From Tubiluchus corallicola (Eukaryota; Priapulida; Priapulimorpha; Priapulimorphida; Tubiluchidae): a DNA stretch of 64,000 bases. A program made the position numbers and the translations under genes. The notes beneath the pieces are model-generated. The model was not told where the DNA came from. It saw only the letters and a program-made list of their open reading frames with translations, and made no database searches. The stretch is taken from assembly GCA_030141605.1 (NCBI GenBank), contig JAQGDQ010000468.1, forward strand, positions 62,001-126,000. Reading direction: 5' to 3'. Below are positions 38,724-48,818 of the stretch, piece after piece (the stretch's first letter is position 1; each line of letters begins with the position of its first letter).

Positions 38724-38790
38724 AAGGCCTTCACAAAACTCATTCCTTAATTAATATTTTCGCCAAAACTCTTTTTAAACACCCCCGGGA
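38724..38790 (-). repeat. MITE-like repeat copy J (right half only)
   Basis: On the minus strand: GTTTTGGCGAAAATATTAATTAAGGAATGAGTTTTG then GAAGGCCTT ending at 38724. It covers only the right 66 bp, the same half as copy H. It points toward parA, 214 bp away. No other feature is evident in 38510-38890. Confidence 0.7.
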
Positions 38791-38890
38791 TGTAAGTTTT
38801 TGAAAAAGAGAGATTTTTTTATTCTTTAAAAAATTATAACCAGAGCCGGTAACATAAATAGCTTTCATTATTACAAACACTATTTTTCAT

Positions 38891-38898
38891 TAAATTTG
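38891..38898 (+). promoter_or_regulatory. Candidate -7 element of mqnA
   Basis: TAAATTTG fits TAnnTTTG and lies 23 bp before the mqnA ATG at 38922. Confidence 0.5.
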
Positions 38899-38921
38899 AC
38901 CTGCTTTTTTATTAACCTACT

Positions 38922-39671
38922 ATGGATAGGCTTAAAGTGTCGGTGGTCTCTTACTTAAATGCAGAGCCTTTTGTTTATGGCTTGCATAACTCCGAAGTAT
39001 CTGGTTTAGTAAAACTTATCCCTGATACTCCATCTACCTGTGCAAGGAAGTTGGCAGAAGGTAGTGTAGACATAGGGCTGATACCAACAGCCTCTATTCC
39101 CGGCAACCCCGACATTGATATCATTTCGGACTACTGCATAGGTTCGTCAGGAGAAGTGCGAACAGTGGTCCTTGCCAGCAATGTACCTGTTAAAAACATC
39201 AACAAGATTATTTTGGATAAAGAGTCAAAAACCTCTGCTCTGCTTGCGCAGGTGCTTGCTAAAAACTATTGGCACATAGCTCCTGATTGGAAGGATGGGG
39301 GTTATAACTTTGAAAAAGAATCAATTATCGGCAATGTAGCAGGATTGGTTATTGGCGATAAGGTTTTTGAAATAGAAAGTCGGTACCCATACATATATGA
39401 CCTGGGAGAGGAGTGGAAAAAACTATCTGGATACGGCTTTGCCTTTGCGTGTTGGGCAACTAACCGAAAGCTTTCAGGTATGTTTAAAGACATGTTTAAT
39501 AATGCTCTTAAACTTGGCATTGATAACATTTGCCGGGTGGCCGACAAAAATATGGGCAAGTATCCCGGCCTCAATGTATATAATTATTATACTAAAAATA
39601 TTAGCTTTGTATTTGACAGAGATAAGCGCAAAGGCCTTGAACTATTTTGGAAATATATTGAGAGTATTTGA
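38922..39671 (+). CDS. mqnA: Chorismate dehydratase of the futalosine menaquinone pathway
   Basis: 249 residues, periplasmic-binding-protein fold without signal peptide. The start VSVVSYLNAEPFVYGL and ARKLAEGSVDIGLIPTASIP are typical of MqnA, which dehydrates chorismate to 3-enolpyruvylbenzoate. This implies menaquinone made through futalosine; UbiE at 22801 would finish it. It is 21 bp before the nfeD-like gene. Confidence 0.9.
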   Translation: MDRLKVSVVSYLNAEPFVYGLHNSEVSGLVKLIPDTPSTCARKLAEGSVDIGLIPTASIPGNPDIDIISDYCIGSSGEVRTVVLASNVPVKNINKIILDKESKTSALLAQVLAKNYWHIAPDWKDGGYNFEKESIIGNVAGLVIGDKVFEIESRYPYIYDLGEEWKKLSGYGFAFACWATNRKLSGMFKDMFNNALKLGIDNICRVADKNMGKYPGLNVYNYYTKNISFVFDRDKRKGLELFWKYIESI

Positions 39672-39692
39672 TGCATAAATATTTTGATACAG

Positions 39693-41102
39693 ATGAAGCA
39701 TACTATACAACTACTACTTATACTTACTCTCGCCTTCAAGGTCTCTTCCTCTTCTTCTGTGCTAGATACTATTGATGCTAATAAGAAGCGGGTATTCAGA
39801 TACGACATTACAGGCAATATCAGCCCCGGTACATGGAGGCAGACCAAACAGGCATTTGAGGAGGCAGACTCCTTTAGTGCAGACCTGTTTGTTATTCAGT
39901 TAAATACTTACGGGGGAACAGTCCTGGATGCAGATTCAATCAGAACCATAATACTCGATAGCGACATACCCACTTATGTATTTATAAATAACAATGCCGC
40001 TTCAGCAGGCGCATTAATTTCGATTGCGTGCGATAGTATATATATGAAAGCAGGTGCCAGTATTGGCGCGGCAACTGTTGTAGACCAAACAGGTGATATG
40101 CTGCCTGATAAATATCAGAGCTATATGCGGTCTGTAATGCGGGCAACTGCCGAGGCGCAGGGCAAAGATACTGTAGTGGCCAATAACGACACAACTATAA
40201 GATGGAGAAGAAACCCCGATATTGCGGAAGCAATGGTCGATGAACAATTGTTTATAGAAGGTGTTTCCGATACAGGCAAAGTACTAACAATGACACCTAC
40301 GGAGGCCATAGAACTTGGTTTTTGCGAAGGAATTGCTGAAGATATTTATGAGGTTATAGAGAAGTCCGGTTTTGAAAACTATGAAATAAGAGAGTACAAA
40401 CCCACTACTCTTGAAAAGCTAATTGGTTTTTTGGTGAGCCCTTACGTGTCAGGGATCTTAATCATGATAATTATCGGAGGCATATACTTTGAAATGCAAA
40501 GCCCGGGGATTGGTTTTCCGATTGCAGCATCAATAACTGCTGCTATACTTTACTTTTCACCTCTTTACCTTGAAGGGCTTGCCGAAAACTGGGAGATTAT
40601 CATCTTTGCAGTCGGAGTATTCCTGATAGCAGTAGAAATATTTGTAATTCCCGGCTTTGGAATTGCCGGGATATCCGGAATTATCATGGTTATGGCAGGA
40701 CTTATTCTAAGCATGATCGGTAATGTCCGGTTTAACTTTGACGGTGTTGCCACAAGCGAGATCATCCGCGCTTTTGTAGTGGTACTTGCTGCAATAACTG
40801 CCGCCTTCATTTTCTCTCTATGGGGTAGTAAAAAGGTGTTTGTCTCTTCTGGAGGTCCATTCAAAAATCTTGCATTAAAAATGACAGAAGATAAAGCAGA
40901 TGGATTTATAGGAGTAGACACAGATAATATAAATATGGTTGGAAGAACAGGAGTTGCAGAAACTGTACTGCGCCCTTCCGGCAAGATCGACATTGAGGGA
41001 GACATCTTTGATGCGAGCGCAGAGATAGGCTATATAGAAAAGGGTGAAAAGATAAAAGTAATGAAATATGCAGCCGGACAACTATATGTGCAAAAGGCAT
41101 AG
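39693..41102 (+). CDS. NfeD/ClpP-like membrane serine protease
   Basis: The ATG at 39693 is preferred over the TTG at 39684 because it opens a clean signal peptide (HTIQLLLILTLAFKVSS). About 469 residues. A ClpP-fold protease domain has the nucleophile serine in NNNAASAGALIS and a signature QLNTYGGTV. Four or so membrane segments follow (about 255-375), then a soluble OB-fold NfeD domain. Relatives act with stomatin-like proteins in membrane quality control; none is next to it here. Confidence 0.9.
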   Translation: MKHTIQLLLILTLAFKVSSSSSVLDTIDANKKRVFRYDITGNISPGTWRQTKQAFEEADSFSADLFVIQLNTYGGTVLDADSIRTIILDSDIPTYVFINNNAASAGALISIACDSIYMKAGASIGAATVVDQTGDMLPDKYQSYMRSVMRATAEAQGKDTVVANNDTTIRWRRNPDIAEAMVDEQLFIEGVSDTGKVLTMTPTEAIELGFCEGIAEDIYEVIEKSGFENYEIREYKPTTLEKLIGFLVSPYVSGILIMIIIGGIYFEMQSPGIGFPIAASITAAILYFSPLYLEGLAENWEIIIFAVGVFLIAVEIFVIPGFGIAGISGIIMVMAGLILSMIGNVRFNFDGVATSEIIRAFVVVLAAITAAFIFSLWGSKKVFVSSGGPFKNLALKMTEDKADGFIGVDTDNINMVGRTGVAETVLRPSGKIDIEGDIFDASAEIGYIEKGEKIKVMKYAAGQLYVQKA

Positions 41103-41286
41103 CACTACCACTGACAAGAAAGATGCTGCCTGTACAAAATCACATCTTCTCACCTGCTATTTTTTTAACTGACAATGCCTTGAAAAACAACACCCTACAC
41201 AAACAAGATGCAATTCCCACCTATGTTTTTCCTCCAATATGAGCTAAAACTTTGGATTTGTAAAGGCCTTAAAATATAAAAAATTG

Positions 41287-41294
41287 TACTTTTG
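41287..41294 (+). promoter_or_regulatory. Candidate -7 element for tRNA-Ala
   Basis: TACTTTTG, identical to the -7 element before tRNA-Phe, ends 11 bp before the tRNA. The best upstream TTTG (41257) is 26 bp away, longer than usual. Confidence 0.45.
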
Positions 41295-41305
41295 CCCCAT
41301 AATGA

Positions 41306-41379
41306 GGGGCCGTAGCTCAGTTGGCTAGAGCGTTTGACTGGCAGTCAAGAGGTCGTCGGTTCGATCCCGATCGGCTCCA
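41306..41379 (+). tRNA. tRNA-Ala (GGC)
   Basis: 74 nt. Acceptor GGGGCCG pairs with CGGCTCC and contains the G3-T70 pair that marks alanine tRNAs; discriminator A. The D arm is GCTC...GAGC, the anticodon arm TTTGA-CTGGCAG-TCAAG with anticodon GGC, and the T arm GTCGG-TTCGATC-CCGAT. CCA is not encoded. Its 3' half is duplicated in tandem directly after it. Confidence 0.96.
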
Positions 41380-41423
41380 GACTGGCAGTCAAGAGGTCGT
41401 CGGTTCGATCCCGATCGGCTCCA
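41380..41423 (+). repeat. Second copy of the tRNA-Ala 3' half (44-bp perfect tandem repeat)
   Basis: 41336-41379 (from the last pair of the anticodon stem to the discriminator base) recurs exactly at 41380-41423, with no bases between. The second copy lacks the acceptor 5' strand and D arm, so it cannot fold as a tRNA. Confidence 0.97.
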
Positions 41424-41431
41424 CATTTAAC

Positions 41432-41466
41432 AAAAGAGGGTGTCTGTTTGGACAACCTCTTTCTTT
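41432..41466 (+). terminator. Terminator after tRNA-Ala
   Basis: AAAAGAGG...TGTC pairs with GGACA.CCTCTTT around a TGTTT loop, followed by a T-rich stretch. The rest of 41467-41631 shows nothing recognisable. Confidence 0.75.
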
Positions 41467-41631
41467 ATGCGTATTATATTTCAACCAAAACCCTTACCAA
41501 CCTAAAATACAGGTAATAAATAGTCGCTCAATATACCACTTACTCCTAAAATGTGCCACAAAAAAACACAGAGATACAAAAAATGCCCGACAGCGGGCAT
41601 TTAAAATAATAGCAACAAATATATTTATACT

Positions 41632-43812
41632 TTAGTCGCCTGATCCATGTGGAGTTTTACCTCCCTTGTTTCCCCCACCAGGACTCTCCGCCCTTTGAGG
41701 GCGTGGTAGTAGTGCCTTACGCGACAATTTTAATTTGCCGGAACGGGAATCTATATCAAGAAGTTTAACTTCAATCTCTTCACCCTCTTTTACAACATCT
41801 TCAGGCTTTTCAATTCGCTTCCAATCTATCTCAGAAATATGCAAAAGCCCCTCTTTACCAGGTATTATCTCAACAAATGCTCCAAAAGGAACAATTGACT
41901 TTACCTTCCCCTTATATACCTCCCCCACTTCAGGAACGGCAACAATTGCACGTATACGCTCAAGCGCTGCCTCAACAGCGTTTTTGTTGGGAGCACTAAC
42001 CTCTACGTAGCCCAAATCGTCAAGCTCCTCAATAGCTACTGTGGAGCCAGTATCTTCCTGGATTTGCTGGATTATTTTTCCTCCCGGCCCTATAACCGGC
42101 CCAATCATATCCTTAGGTATTGTAATAGTTGTAATGCGTGGAACATTGGGTTTAAAATCCTCACGCGGCTTGTCAATAACCTCCAACATCTTATCAAGGA
42201 TATGCTTACGCCCCTCTTTTGCCTGCTGCAGGGCTTTTGTTAATATATCATATGATAGCCCATCTACCTTTATATCCATTTGGGTTGCTGTAATTCCTTT
42301 TTCTGTTCCGGCAACTTTGAAATCCATATCTCCGAGGTGGTCTTCATCTCCGAGAATATCGGATAAAACTGCAAATTTACCAGAATCCTTATCTGTGATC
42401 AACCCCATAGCGATACCGGAAACCGGCCTTTTCAACTGCGTACCCGAATCCATTAAAGCCATTGTTCCCGCGCATACGGTCGCCATTGACGATGAACCAT
42501 TTGACTCCAGCACATCAGAAACAACACGCACAATATATGGAAAGTTATCGGGAAGCACCTTTTTTAAAGAGCGGTGCGCAAGGTTCCCATGCCCAATCTC
42601 CCTGCGTGAAGTCCCTCTGGGTGTACGAGCATCGCCTACGCAAAACGGGGGAAAGTTGTAATGTAACAAAAAGCGCTCTTTCCCTTGAACAGTTACATTA
42701 TCTATTATTTTTTCATCCATTTTGGTACCGAGCGTAATACTTGTTAATGACTGTGTTTCGCCACGAGTAAAAATAGACGACCCATGTGCTCCCGGCAGGT
42801 AGTCAACTTCTCCCCAAATAGAACGTATATCTGATGCAGAGCGTCCATCAACACGGATACCTTCATCTAAAATCATGCGCCTTATAGCCTCCTTTTCTAC
42901 ATCGTGATAATAGCGGTCTATTAATGCGACATCCACCTCATCCTCTTCCTTGCCTTCACTATACGCCTCCGTGAAATCATCCTTTATTTTGGTTAACGCT
43001 TCGTGCCTCTCCTTCTTGTCTGTTATAATTGAACGGGCAGTATCATACACTTTCTGATAAGTCTCATCCCAAACCTGGCTTTTAAGCTCCTCATCATTCT
43101 CTTCATGGCAATATTCACGCTTTTGGACTTTGAGCGAAGCTGTCATCTCTTCCTGTATCTTACACTGCTCCTTTATTGCTTCATGTGCATATTTTATAGC
43201 TTTAAGTGTTTCTTCTTCAGACACCTCATTCATCTCTCCTTCAACCATCATAATATTGTCGTACGAAGCACCAACTATAATATCAATATCAGAATCGGCA
43301 ATCTGGCTCGCTAATGGATTGATAATAAATTCCCCATTAACACGAGCAACACGAACTTCCGATATTGGACATTCAAATGGAACATCTGATACGGCAATCG
43401 CTGCAGATGCAGCCAATCCTGCCAAACAGTCAGGCATCTCATCTTCACCTGATGATATTAACGCTATCATCACGGCTGTTTCTGCGTGGTAATCTTCCGG
43501 AAACAATGGACGCAATGCTCTGTCGACCAATCGCGCTATCAGAATCTCATCATCGGAAGGGCGCCCTTCTCTCTTTAGAAACCCTCCGGGGAAACGCCCG
43601 GCAGCTGAAAACTTTTCTCTGTAGTCAACTGAAAGTGGCATAAAATCTACGCCTTCCAAAGCCTCGCTTGATGAAACTACTGTTGCTAAAAGCATTGTAT
43701 CACCCATCTTTACTACAACTGAACCATCGGCCTGTTTTGCCAATTTACCGGTTTCAATCGTGATGGTACGACCATTTCCCAGATCTATTGTTTTGGTAAG
43801 AACTTTATACAT
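41632..43812 (-). CDS. pnp: Polyribonucleotide nucleotidyltransferase
   Basis: 726 residues. Two RNase PH domains ([28 protein letters not shown]; later [14 protein letters not shown] and [12 protein letters not shown]-type stretch with [17 protein letters not shown]), a helical linker, a KH domain ([17 protein letters not shown]) and a C-terminal S1 domain ([20 protein letters not shown]). It degrades RNA 3' to 5' using phosphate. The glycine-rich C-terminal tail is a loose end. It follows rpsO, the common order. Confidence 0.97.
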   Translation of the reverse strand: MYKVLTKTIDLGNGRTITIETGKLAKQADGSVVVKMGDTMLLATVVSSSEALEGVDFMPLSVDYREKFSAAGRFPGGFLKREGRPSDDEILIARLVDRALRPLFPEDYHAETAVMIALISSGEDEMPDCLAGLAASAAIAVSDVPFECPISEVRVARVNGEFIINPLASQIADSDIDIIVGASYDNIMMVEGEMNEVSEEETLKAIKYAHEAIKEQCKIQEEMTASLKVQKREYCHEENDEELKSQVWDETYQKVYDTARSIITDKKERHEALTKIKDDFTEAYSEGKEEDEVDVALIDRYYHDVEKEAIRRMILDEGIRVDGRSASDIRSIWGEVDYLPGAHGSSIFTRGETQSLTSITLGTKMDEKIIDNVTVQGKERFLLHYNFPPFCVGDARTPRGTSRREIGHGNLAHRSLKKVLPDNFPYIVRVVSDVLESNGSSSMATVCAGTMALMDSGTQLKRPVSGIAMGLITDKDSGKFAVLSDILGDEDHLGDMDFKVAGTEKGITATQMDIKVDGLSYDILTKALQQAKEGRKHILDKMLEVIDKPREDFKPNVPRITTITIPKDMIGPVIGPGGKIIQQIQEDTGSTVAIEELDDLGYVEVSAPNKNAVEAALERIRAIVAVPEVGEVYKGKVKSIVPFGAFVEIIPGKEGLLHISEIDWKRIEKPEDVVKEGEEIEVKLLDIDSRSGKLKLSRKALLPRPQRAESPGGGNKGGKTPHGSGD

Positions 43813-44061
43813 GAGTTTTTTTGATAAAAATTTTTAAAACAAATTCAAAATACGAAATTGGGTAGGAGTCTCGTATTCTTTAATACTTCCTGCTTGAAAA
43901 AGTTGCAAACAAAAATCACTTTTAAGGCCTGCTTTCAAAAAACTTTAATACCGCTTTGCACTAATAAATGATAACGCTTATTGCCTGCCCTTTGTCAGTT
44001 TTGTTGCGCAAAAAAGACAGCTACTTTTAAGTTGCCTTTAAAAAAGATTGACAACCCTTTT

Positions 44062-44331
44062 CTACTTACGCAGATTCAACTCTTTAATAATAGCACGATA
44101 ACGCTCAATATCTTTACGCTTTAAATAATTAAGCAGTGAGCGACGTTTTCCAACCATTTTAATGAGAGCACGCTGTGTGCTGTAATCTTTTTTGTTGTTT
44201 TTCAGGTGGTTAGTTAGATGACTGATACGAAAAGAGAAAAGTGCAATCTGTCCCTCAGCAGACCCCGTATCTTTATCACTTTTTCCATGTTTTTTAAAAA
44301 ATTCGACTTTCTTTTCAGATGTTAAGTACAT
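44062..44331 (-). CDS. rpsO: 30S ribosomal protein S15
   Basis: The start at 44331 (MYLTSEKKVEFFKKHG) gives the normal 89 residues; an upstream in-frame ATG at 44367 would add 12 hydrophobic residues foreign to S15. Signatures are DTGSAEGQIALFSFRISHLTNHL, KDYSTQRALIKMVGKRRSLLNYL and YRAIIKELNLRK. S15 binds 16S rRNA early in 30S assembly. It is transcribed ahead of pnp, which starts 249 bp downstream; no gene lies in that gap. Confidence 0.97.
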   Translation of the reverse strand: MYLTSEKKVEFFKKHGKSDKDTGSAEGQIALFSFRISHLTNHLKNNKKDYSTQRALIKMVGKRRSLLNYLKRKDIERYRAIIKELNLRK

Positions 44332-44796
44332 TATAATAAATACAAAATTAAAACTTAATTGATACAATAGTTACTCCGCAGCATAGCCAGACTTTTAATG
44401 ACAACAGTGTAACATTAATTCAAAATCAGGCACAAAGGTAGTCAATTTTATAAAAAAACAAAGCTTTAAGCCATTTGCAGACAAATAGCAGAAATATTAC
44501 TAAAAAAAACCTTTGCAAAGAACATCTTTGCTGCTTAAAGTTCCTATTAAAAATTTTCACTTACATTGAGGATATCATCAAACCTCCCTTCAATTACAAA
44601 CCAGAATATTCCACTTTGTAAAAACCTCACTTTTACTAAGAATACCTTAAAGGCACTCATTAAATATACCGGCAGATTACAGCTTCTAATCACTCCTTCT
44701 CTCGGCCTGAGGCACTTTCTTGTTTTGCGAAAAATTTCATGCTCTATTTGTTCAGAAAAAATATTTTGTCCTGCCAATAATGTTACGGATTAGTTC

Positions 44797-44828
44797 TTGT
44801 TATTTTGGATATATTATTGCTACATTTG
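44797..44828 (+). promoter_or_regulatory. Candidate promoter of gap
   Basis: TTG at 44797-44799 and TACATTTG at 44821-44828 with 21 bp between them, 70 bp before the ATG. The rest of the gap 44332-44796 contains at most a doubtful decayed repeat copy near 44507. Confidence 0.6.
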
Positions 44829-44874
44829 TGTGCTATTTTTAATATGATTTTTTTTCGAAGTTCAACCTTAATAA

Positions 44875-45915
<1,041 letters not shown>

Positions 45916-45942
45916 TATAAAATTTTCAGACATACAAATAAG

Positions 45943-45970
45943 TAAGAGGCTTCCAAGAGGCAGCCTCTTA
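45943..45970 (+). terminator. Terminator of gap
   Basis: TAAGAGGCT at 45943-45951 pairs perfectly with AGCCTCTTA at 45962-45970; TTATATTA follows. Confidence 0.8.
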
Positions 45971-46090
45971 TTATATTAAAACGTCTACGCAGCATTACTG
46001 CTCTTTCATGCTCCATCTTGGAGTAGTATATTTGCTTATCTATGCGGATATGTTTATCCTTATTTGGATTGTTTTTCAACTAAATAAGTT

Positions 46091-46227
46091 GAGATCTTTG
46101 CAAAATAAAAAATTATAGCTAAGGAAAAACTCGATGAAAACCGTAATTTACTGATGCAAACTGATAACTTTGTGGAGAGGATTTTGACGAAAATATTAAT
46201 AAGAAAGATGAATTGTACAAAAGCCTC
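46091..46227 (+). mobile_element. MITE-like repeat copy K with 5-bp target duplication
   Basis: 137 bp. The left end GAGATCTTTGCAAAAT is opposed by the right end TTGTACAAAAGCCTC. The core keeps AAGGAAAAACTCGATG, GAGAGGATTTTGACGAAAAT and ATTAATAAGAAAGATG. The five bases AAGTT occur just outside both ends (46086-46090 and 46228-46232), as expected for insertion by a transposase. A -7-like TATATTTG at 46027-46034 lies upstream. Confidence 0.85.
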
Positions 46228-46311
46228 AAGTTTTATCCTCCTTCTGCTTCTTAGTGCCATTTTTCCGTAGCCTTTGCTCTGCGTAAGGTACTTCCCACAG
46301 AGGGGGAAAAG

Positions 46312-46319
46312 TATATTTG
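46312..46319 (+). promoter_or_regulatory. Candidate -7 element of the DUF4199-GT2 pair
   Basis: TATATTTG fits TAnnTTTG, 26 bp before the ATG at 46346. Confidence 0.5.
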
Positions 46320-46345
46320 TTTTATGTTTTTTTGTTTAGAAGTGT

Positions 46346-46876
46346 ATGAATAACAGGAGCTATGCTGTGTGGGATAGTGCTATGACTTATGGCCTGTATA
46401 CAGGCGCGGCTATCATACTGCTACAGATGTTGTACTACTCGATGGGTAATTTCTTTTCCAATACGTTTACTCTTCTCTCGTATCTCGTTATCATTATTGG
46501 GCTAGTTAAGGCAATGAAGAAATTTCAAGCGCAAAATGAAAGCGTGGGTTTATCATACGGAAAAGCATTGAGCTTAGGTATTTCCCAGGTGTTTGTTATC
46601 TCCGTATTGTTGGGTTTATCAACATATATTTTTTGTAAATTTATTGACTCTAATTTGATAAAACAACTTGTCTCTGACACAGAGGAAAAATTAATGGACA
46701 CTATGGATAAAGAGCAGGCTAGGATATTTATAGATATGATAAAGAGTACAATCTCTCCATTTACAATAGCAGCGGGTCATATTTTCTGGACTGCTTTTAT
46801 GGGAGTAGTATTTTCGCTAGTGACTGCTGCATTTATGAAAAAAGCCCCTTTAAACCCTTTTACAGAAGTTGATTAG
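46346..46876 (+). CDS. DUF4199 family membrane protein
   Basis: 176 residues with about four membrane segments: YGLYTGAAIILLQMLYYS, FTLLSYLVIIIGLVKAMKKF, SLGISQVFVISVLLGLSTYIF and a last one near the C-terminus. The pattern and the following glycosyltransferase are typical of DUF4199 in Bacteroidota. Its function is unknown; a role as partner of the glycosyltransferase is possible. The gap to the next gene is 30 bp. Confidence 0.83.
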   Translation: MNNRSYAVWDSAMTYGLYTGAAIILLQMLYYSMGNFFSNTFTLLSYLVIIIGLVKAMKKFQAQNESVGLSYGKALSLGISQVFVISVLLGLSTYIFCKFIDSNLIKQLVSDTEEKLMDTMDKEQARIFIDMIKSTISPFTIAAGHIFWTAFMGVVFSLVTAAFMKKAPLNPFTEVD

Positions 46877-46906
46877 AGATTAGAAATAAATTGACAATTT
46901 TAGAAA

Positions 46907-47854
46907 ATGGATATTTCTGTAATTATACCTTTGCTTAACGAGGTAGAGTCATTGCCTGAATTACACAGCTGCATTATGCGTGTAATGGAGGCCAACAAAT
47001 ACACTTATGAAGTTATTTTTGTTGATGATGGTAGCACTGATGATTCGTGGCAGTGGATCGAAGAAGCATCGAAGAAGCATAGTAAGGTGAAAGGCATCAA
47101 ATTTAGGCGGAACTATGGAAAGTCGGCAGCGCTCCATATAGGGTTTGGCGCTTCCCGTGGAGATGTTGTAATTACAATGGACGCTGACCTTCAGGACAAC
47201 CCCTATGAAATACCCGAGTTGTTTAATATGATAGAGAAAGATGGGTATGACCTAGTTTCGGGATGGAAGAAGAAGCGCTATGACCCATTATCGAAAAGGT
47301 TGCCCAGTAAGCTGTATAATAAAGCGGCAGGTATAATAACAGGGATAAAGCTACATGACTTTAATTGTGGGTTGAAGGCGTACAAAAAAGATGTGGTAAA
47401 AAATATTGAAATATATGGTGAAATGCATCGCTATATCCCATATCTTGCTAAACAATCCGGGTTTTTAAAAATAGGGGAAAAGGTTGTTAAACACAGCCCC
47501 CGCAAATATGGCACCACTAAGTTTGGATTAAGCCGTTTTATCTATGGCTACCTTGACCTGATATCGATATTTTTTATCTCCAAGTTTGGGAAACGCCCGA
47601 TGCATCCATTTGGAACATTAGGCTCACTGATGTTTGCAATAGGTTTTATCTCTGCTGCCTGGCTGGGAGTGAATAAAATATATTGTAATGCTAAAGATAT
47701 TGTTGCTGAAAAAGTGACCTTGAGCCCCTATTTTTACCTATCCCTTACATTTATGATTATAGGTACTCAGCTATTTTTGACAGGTTTTATAAGTGAGCTG
47801 ATATCAAGAAACTCCATCGACAGAAACTCTTACAAAATAGATAAAGAGGTGTAG
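46907..47854 (+). CDS. Polyprenyl-phosphate glycosyltransferase (GT2, GtrB/DPM-like)
   Basis: 315 residues. GT-A domain with SVIIPLLNEVESLPELH, VDDGSTDDSW and the DxD motif in TMDADLQDNP at about 88-97, then FNCGLKAYKKDV. Two C-terminal membrane segments follow (GTLGSLMFAIGFISAAWLG and LSLTFMIIGTQLFLTGF). Members load a sugar onto undecaprenyl or dolichyl phosphate for surface glycans. It is co-transcribed with DUF4199. Confidence 0.93.
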   Translation: MDISVIIPLLNEVESLPELHSCIMRVMEANKYTYEVIFVDDGSTDDSWQWIEEASKKHSKVKGIKFRRNYGKSAALHIGFGASRGDVVITMDADLQDNPYEIPELFNMIEKDGYDLVSGWKKKRYDPLSKRLPSKLYNKAAGIITGIKLHDFNCGLKAYKKDVVKNIEIYGEMHRYIPYLAKQSGFLKIGEKVVKHSPRKYGTTKFGLSRFIYGYLDLISIFFISKFGKRPMHPFGTLGSLMFAIGFISAAWLGVNKIYCNAKDIVAEKVTLSPYFYLSLTFMIIGTQLFLTGFISELISRNSIDRNSYKIDKEV

Positions 47855-47980
47855 GTGGAGCCGAAGGACAGTAGGGTTTTGATACAGATATGCTTGATAA
47901 GCTTGAGCTGTTATTCAGGAGTATTACCACAGCCTTTAGACTATATGTGTGTATATGTGGTAAGAAAAATGCTTTGGGAC

Positions 47981-48011
47981 TTGAAATTTTAATATAAAAG
48001 TGATTACTTTG
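47981..48011 (+). promoter_or_regulatory. Candidate promoter of the rpmB operon
   Basis: TTG at 47981-47983 and TTACTTTG at 48004-48011 with 20 bp between them, 65 bp before rpmB. The first T-A of the -7 is T-T. Confidence 0.5.
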
Positions 48012-48076
48012 CAAACCATTCAGAATAGTGGGGGTGATTAATAGGACTGAAAATATTTAAGAAAAGAATATTCAAA

Positions 48077-48319
48077 ATGTCAAAAGTTTGTCAGATAACA
48101 GGGAAAAAAGTGATGATGGGAAATAATGTTTCCCACTCAAAGCGCAGAACAAGAAGACGATTTGATGTAAACCTGTTTAAAAAGCGGTTCTATCTGCCTG
48201 AGGACAACCGTTGGATTGACCTGAAAATTTCGGCTGCTGGACTGCGCCTGATAAATAAAAAAGGGCTGAGCACTGCTTTGAAGGATGCTAAAGCAAAGGG
48301 ATATATTGATAAAATTTAA
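48077..48319 (+). CDS. rpmB: 50S ribosomal protein L28
   Basis: 80 residues. [20 protein letters not shown] and [10 protein letters not shown] are the L28 signature. First gene of the conserved string rpmB-rpmG-DUF4295-ftsY-rimO. Confidence 0.97.
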   Translation: MSKVCQITGKKVMMGNNVSHSKRRTRRRFDVNLFKKRFYLPEDNRWIDLKISAAGLRLINKKGLSTALKDAKAKGYIDKI

Positions 48320-48331
48320 CGGGCTGTTGCA

Positions 48332-48514
48332 ATGGCAAAAAAAGGTAATAGAGTACAGGTAATACTAGAGTGTACAGAGCATAAAAATAGTGGAATGCCT
48401 GGCACATCAAGATATGTAACCACTAAAAATCGCAAAAATACACCAGAGCGTCTGGAGATAAAGAAATATAATCCTATCCTCAGGCGTATGACAATTCACA
48501 AAGAGATAAAATAA
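48332..48514 (+). CDS. rpmG: 50S ribosomal protein L33
   Basis: 60 residues. [20 protein letters not shown], then [20 protein letters not shown]. The zinc-finger cysteines of the C+ form are missing except one, so this is a C-minus-like form. It is 12 bp after rpmB. Confidence 0.95.
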   Translation: MAKKGNRVQVILECTEHKNSGMPGTSRYVTTKNRKNTPERLEIKKYNPILRRMTIHKEIK

Positions 48515-48520
48515 AAAGCT

Positions 48521-48673
48521 ATGGCAAAAAAAGCAGTTGCGTCACTCCAGAAAGGAGGAGGTAAAGGGCACGCTAAAGTGATAAAGATGGTAAAGTCTAA
48601 GAAAACAGGCTCATACTCTTTCATTGAAAATATTGTACCTAATGAGGAAATCAAAAACTACTTCAAGGAGTAG
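48521..48673 (+). CDS. DUF4295 family small basic protein
   Basis: 50 residues, too short for routine ORF calls. It starts MAKKAVASLQKGGGKGHAKV and is rich in lysine, ending ENIVPNEEIKNYFKE. DUF4295 proteins are found only in Bacteroidota right after L28 and L33; a ribosome-associated role is likely but I do not know its details. It is 6 bp after rpmG and followed by a terminator. Confidence 0.9.
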   Translation: MAKKAVASLQKGGGKGHAKVIKMVKSKKTGSYSFIENIVPNEEIKNYFKE

Positions 48674-48697
48674 CTAAAGGGTACCTCTTTGAAATAG

Positions 48698-48736
48698 AAA
48701 AAAGCTTTCATCAATGCGTATGATGGAAGCTTTTTT
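48698..48736 (+). terminator. Terminator after the L28-L33-DUF4295 genes
   Basis: AAAAAGCTTTCATCA and TGATGGAAGCTTTTTT form a long stem with one mismatch around ATGCGTA, ending in a T-run. ftsY, 82 bp further, would need its own promoter or read-through. Confidence 0.9.
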
Positions 48737-48818
48737 GTGACTATAAGACTGAACTGTATGCAGTTGTGGCTATCAGCTCATTTATTGCATCTTTTACTGC
48801 ATTGAAAATAATGATGTT

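Noticed and set aside
36799-38921. A canonical parS site near parA/parB
   Set aside because: No TGTTTCACGTGAAACA-like palindrome was found in or near the operon.
41380-41423. A second tRNA gene after tRNA-Ala
   Set aside because: It is only the 3' half; the acceptor 5' strand and D arm are missing.
42041-42661. Plus-strand ORF of 206 codons inside pnp
   Set aside because: It is the antisense frame of a conserved essential gene, with no upstream promoter and no recognisable family.
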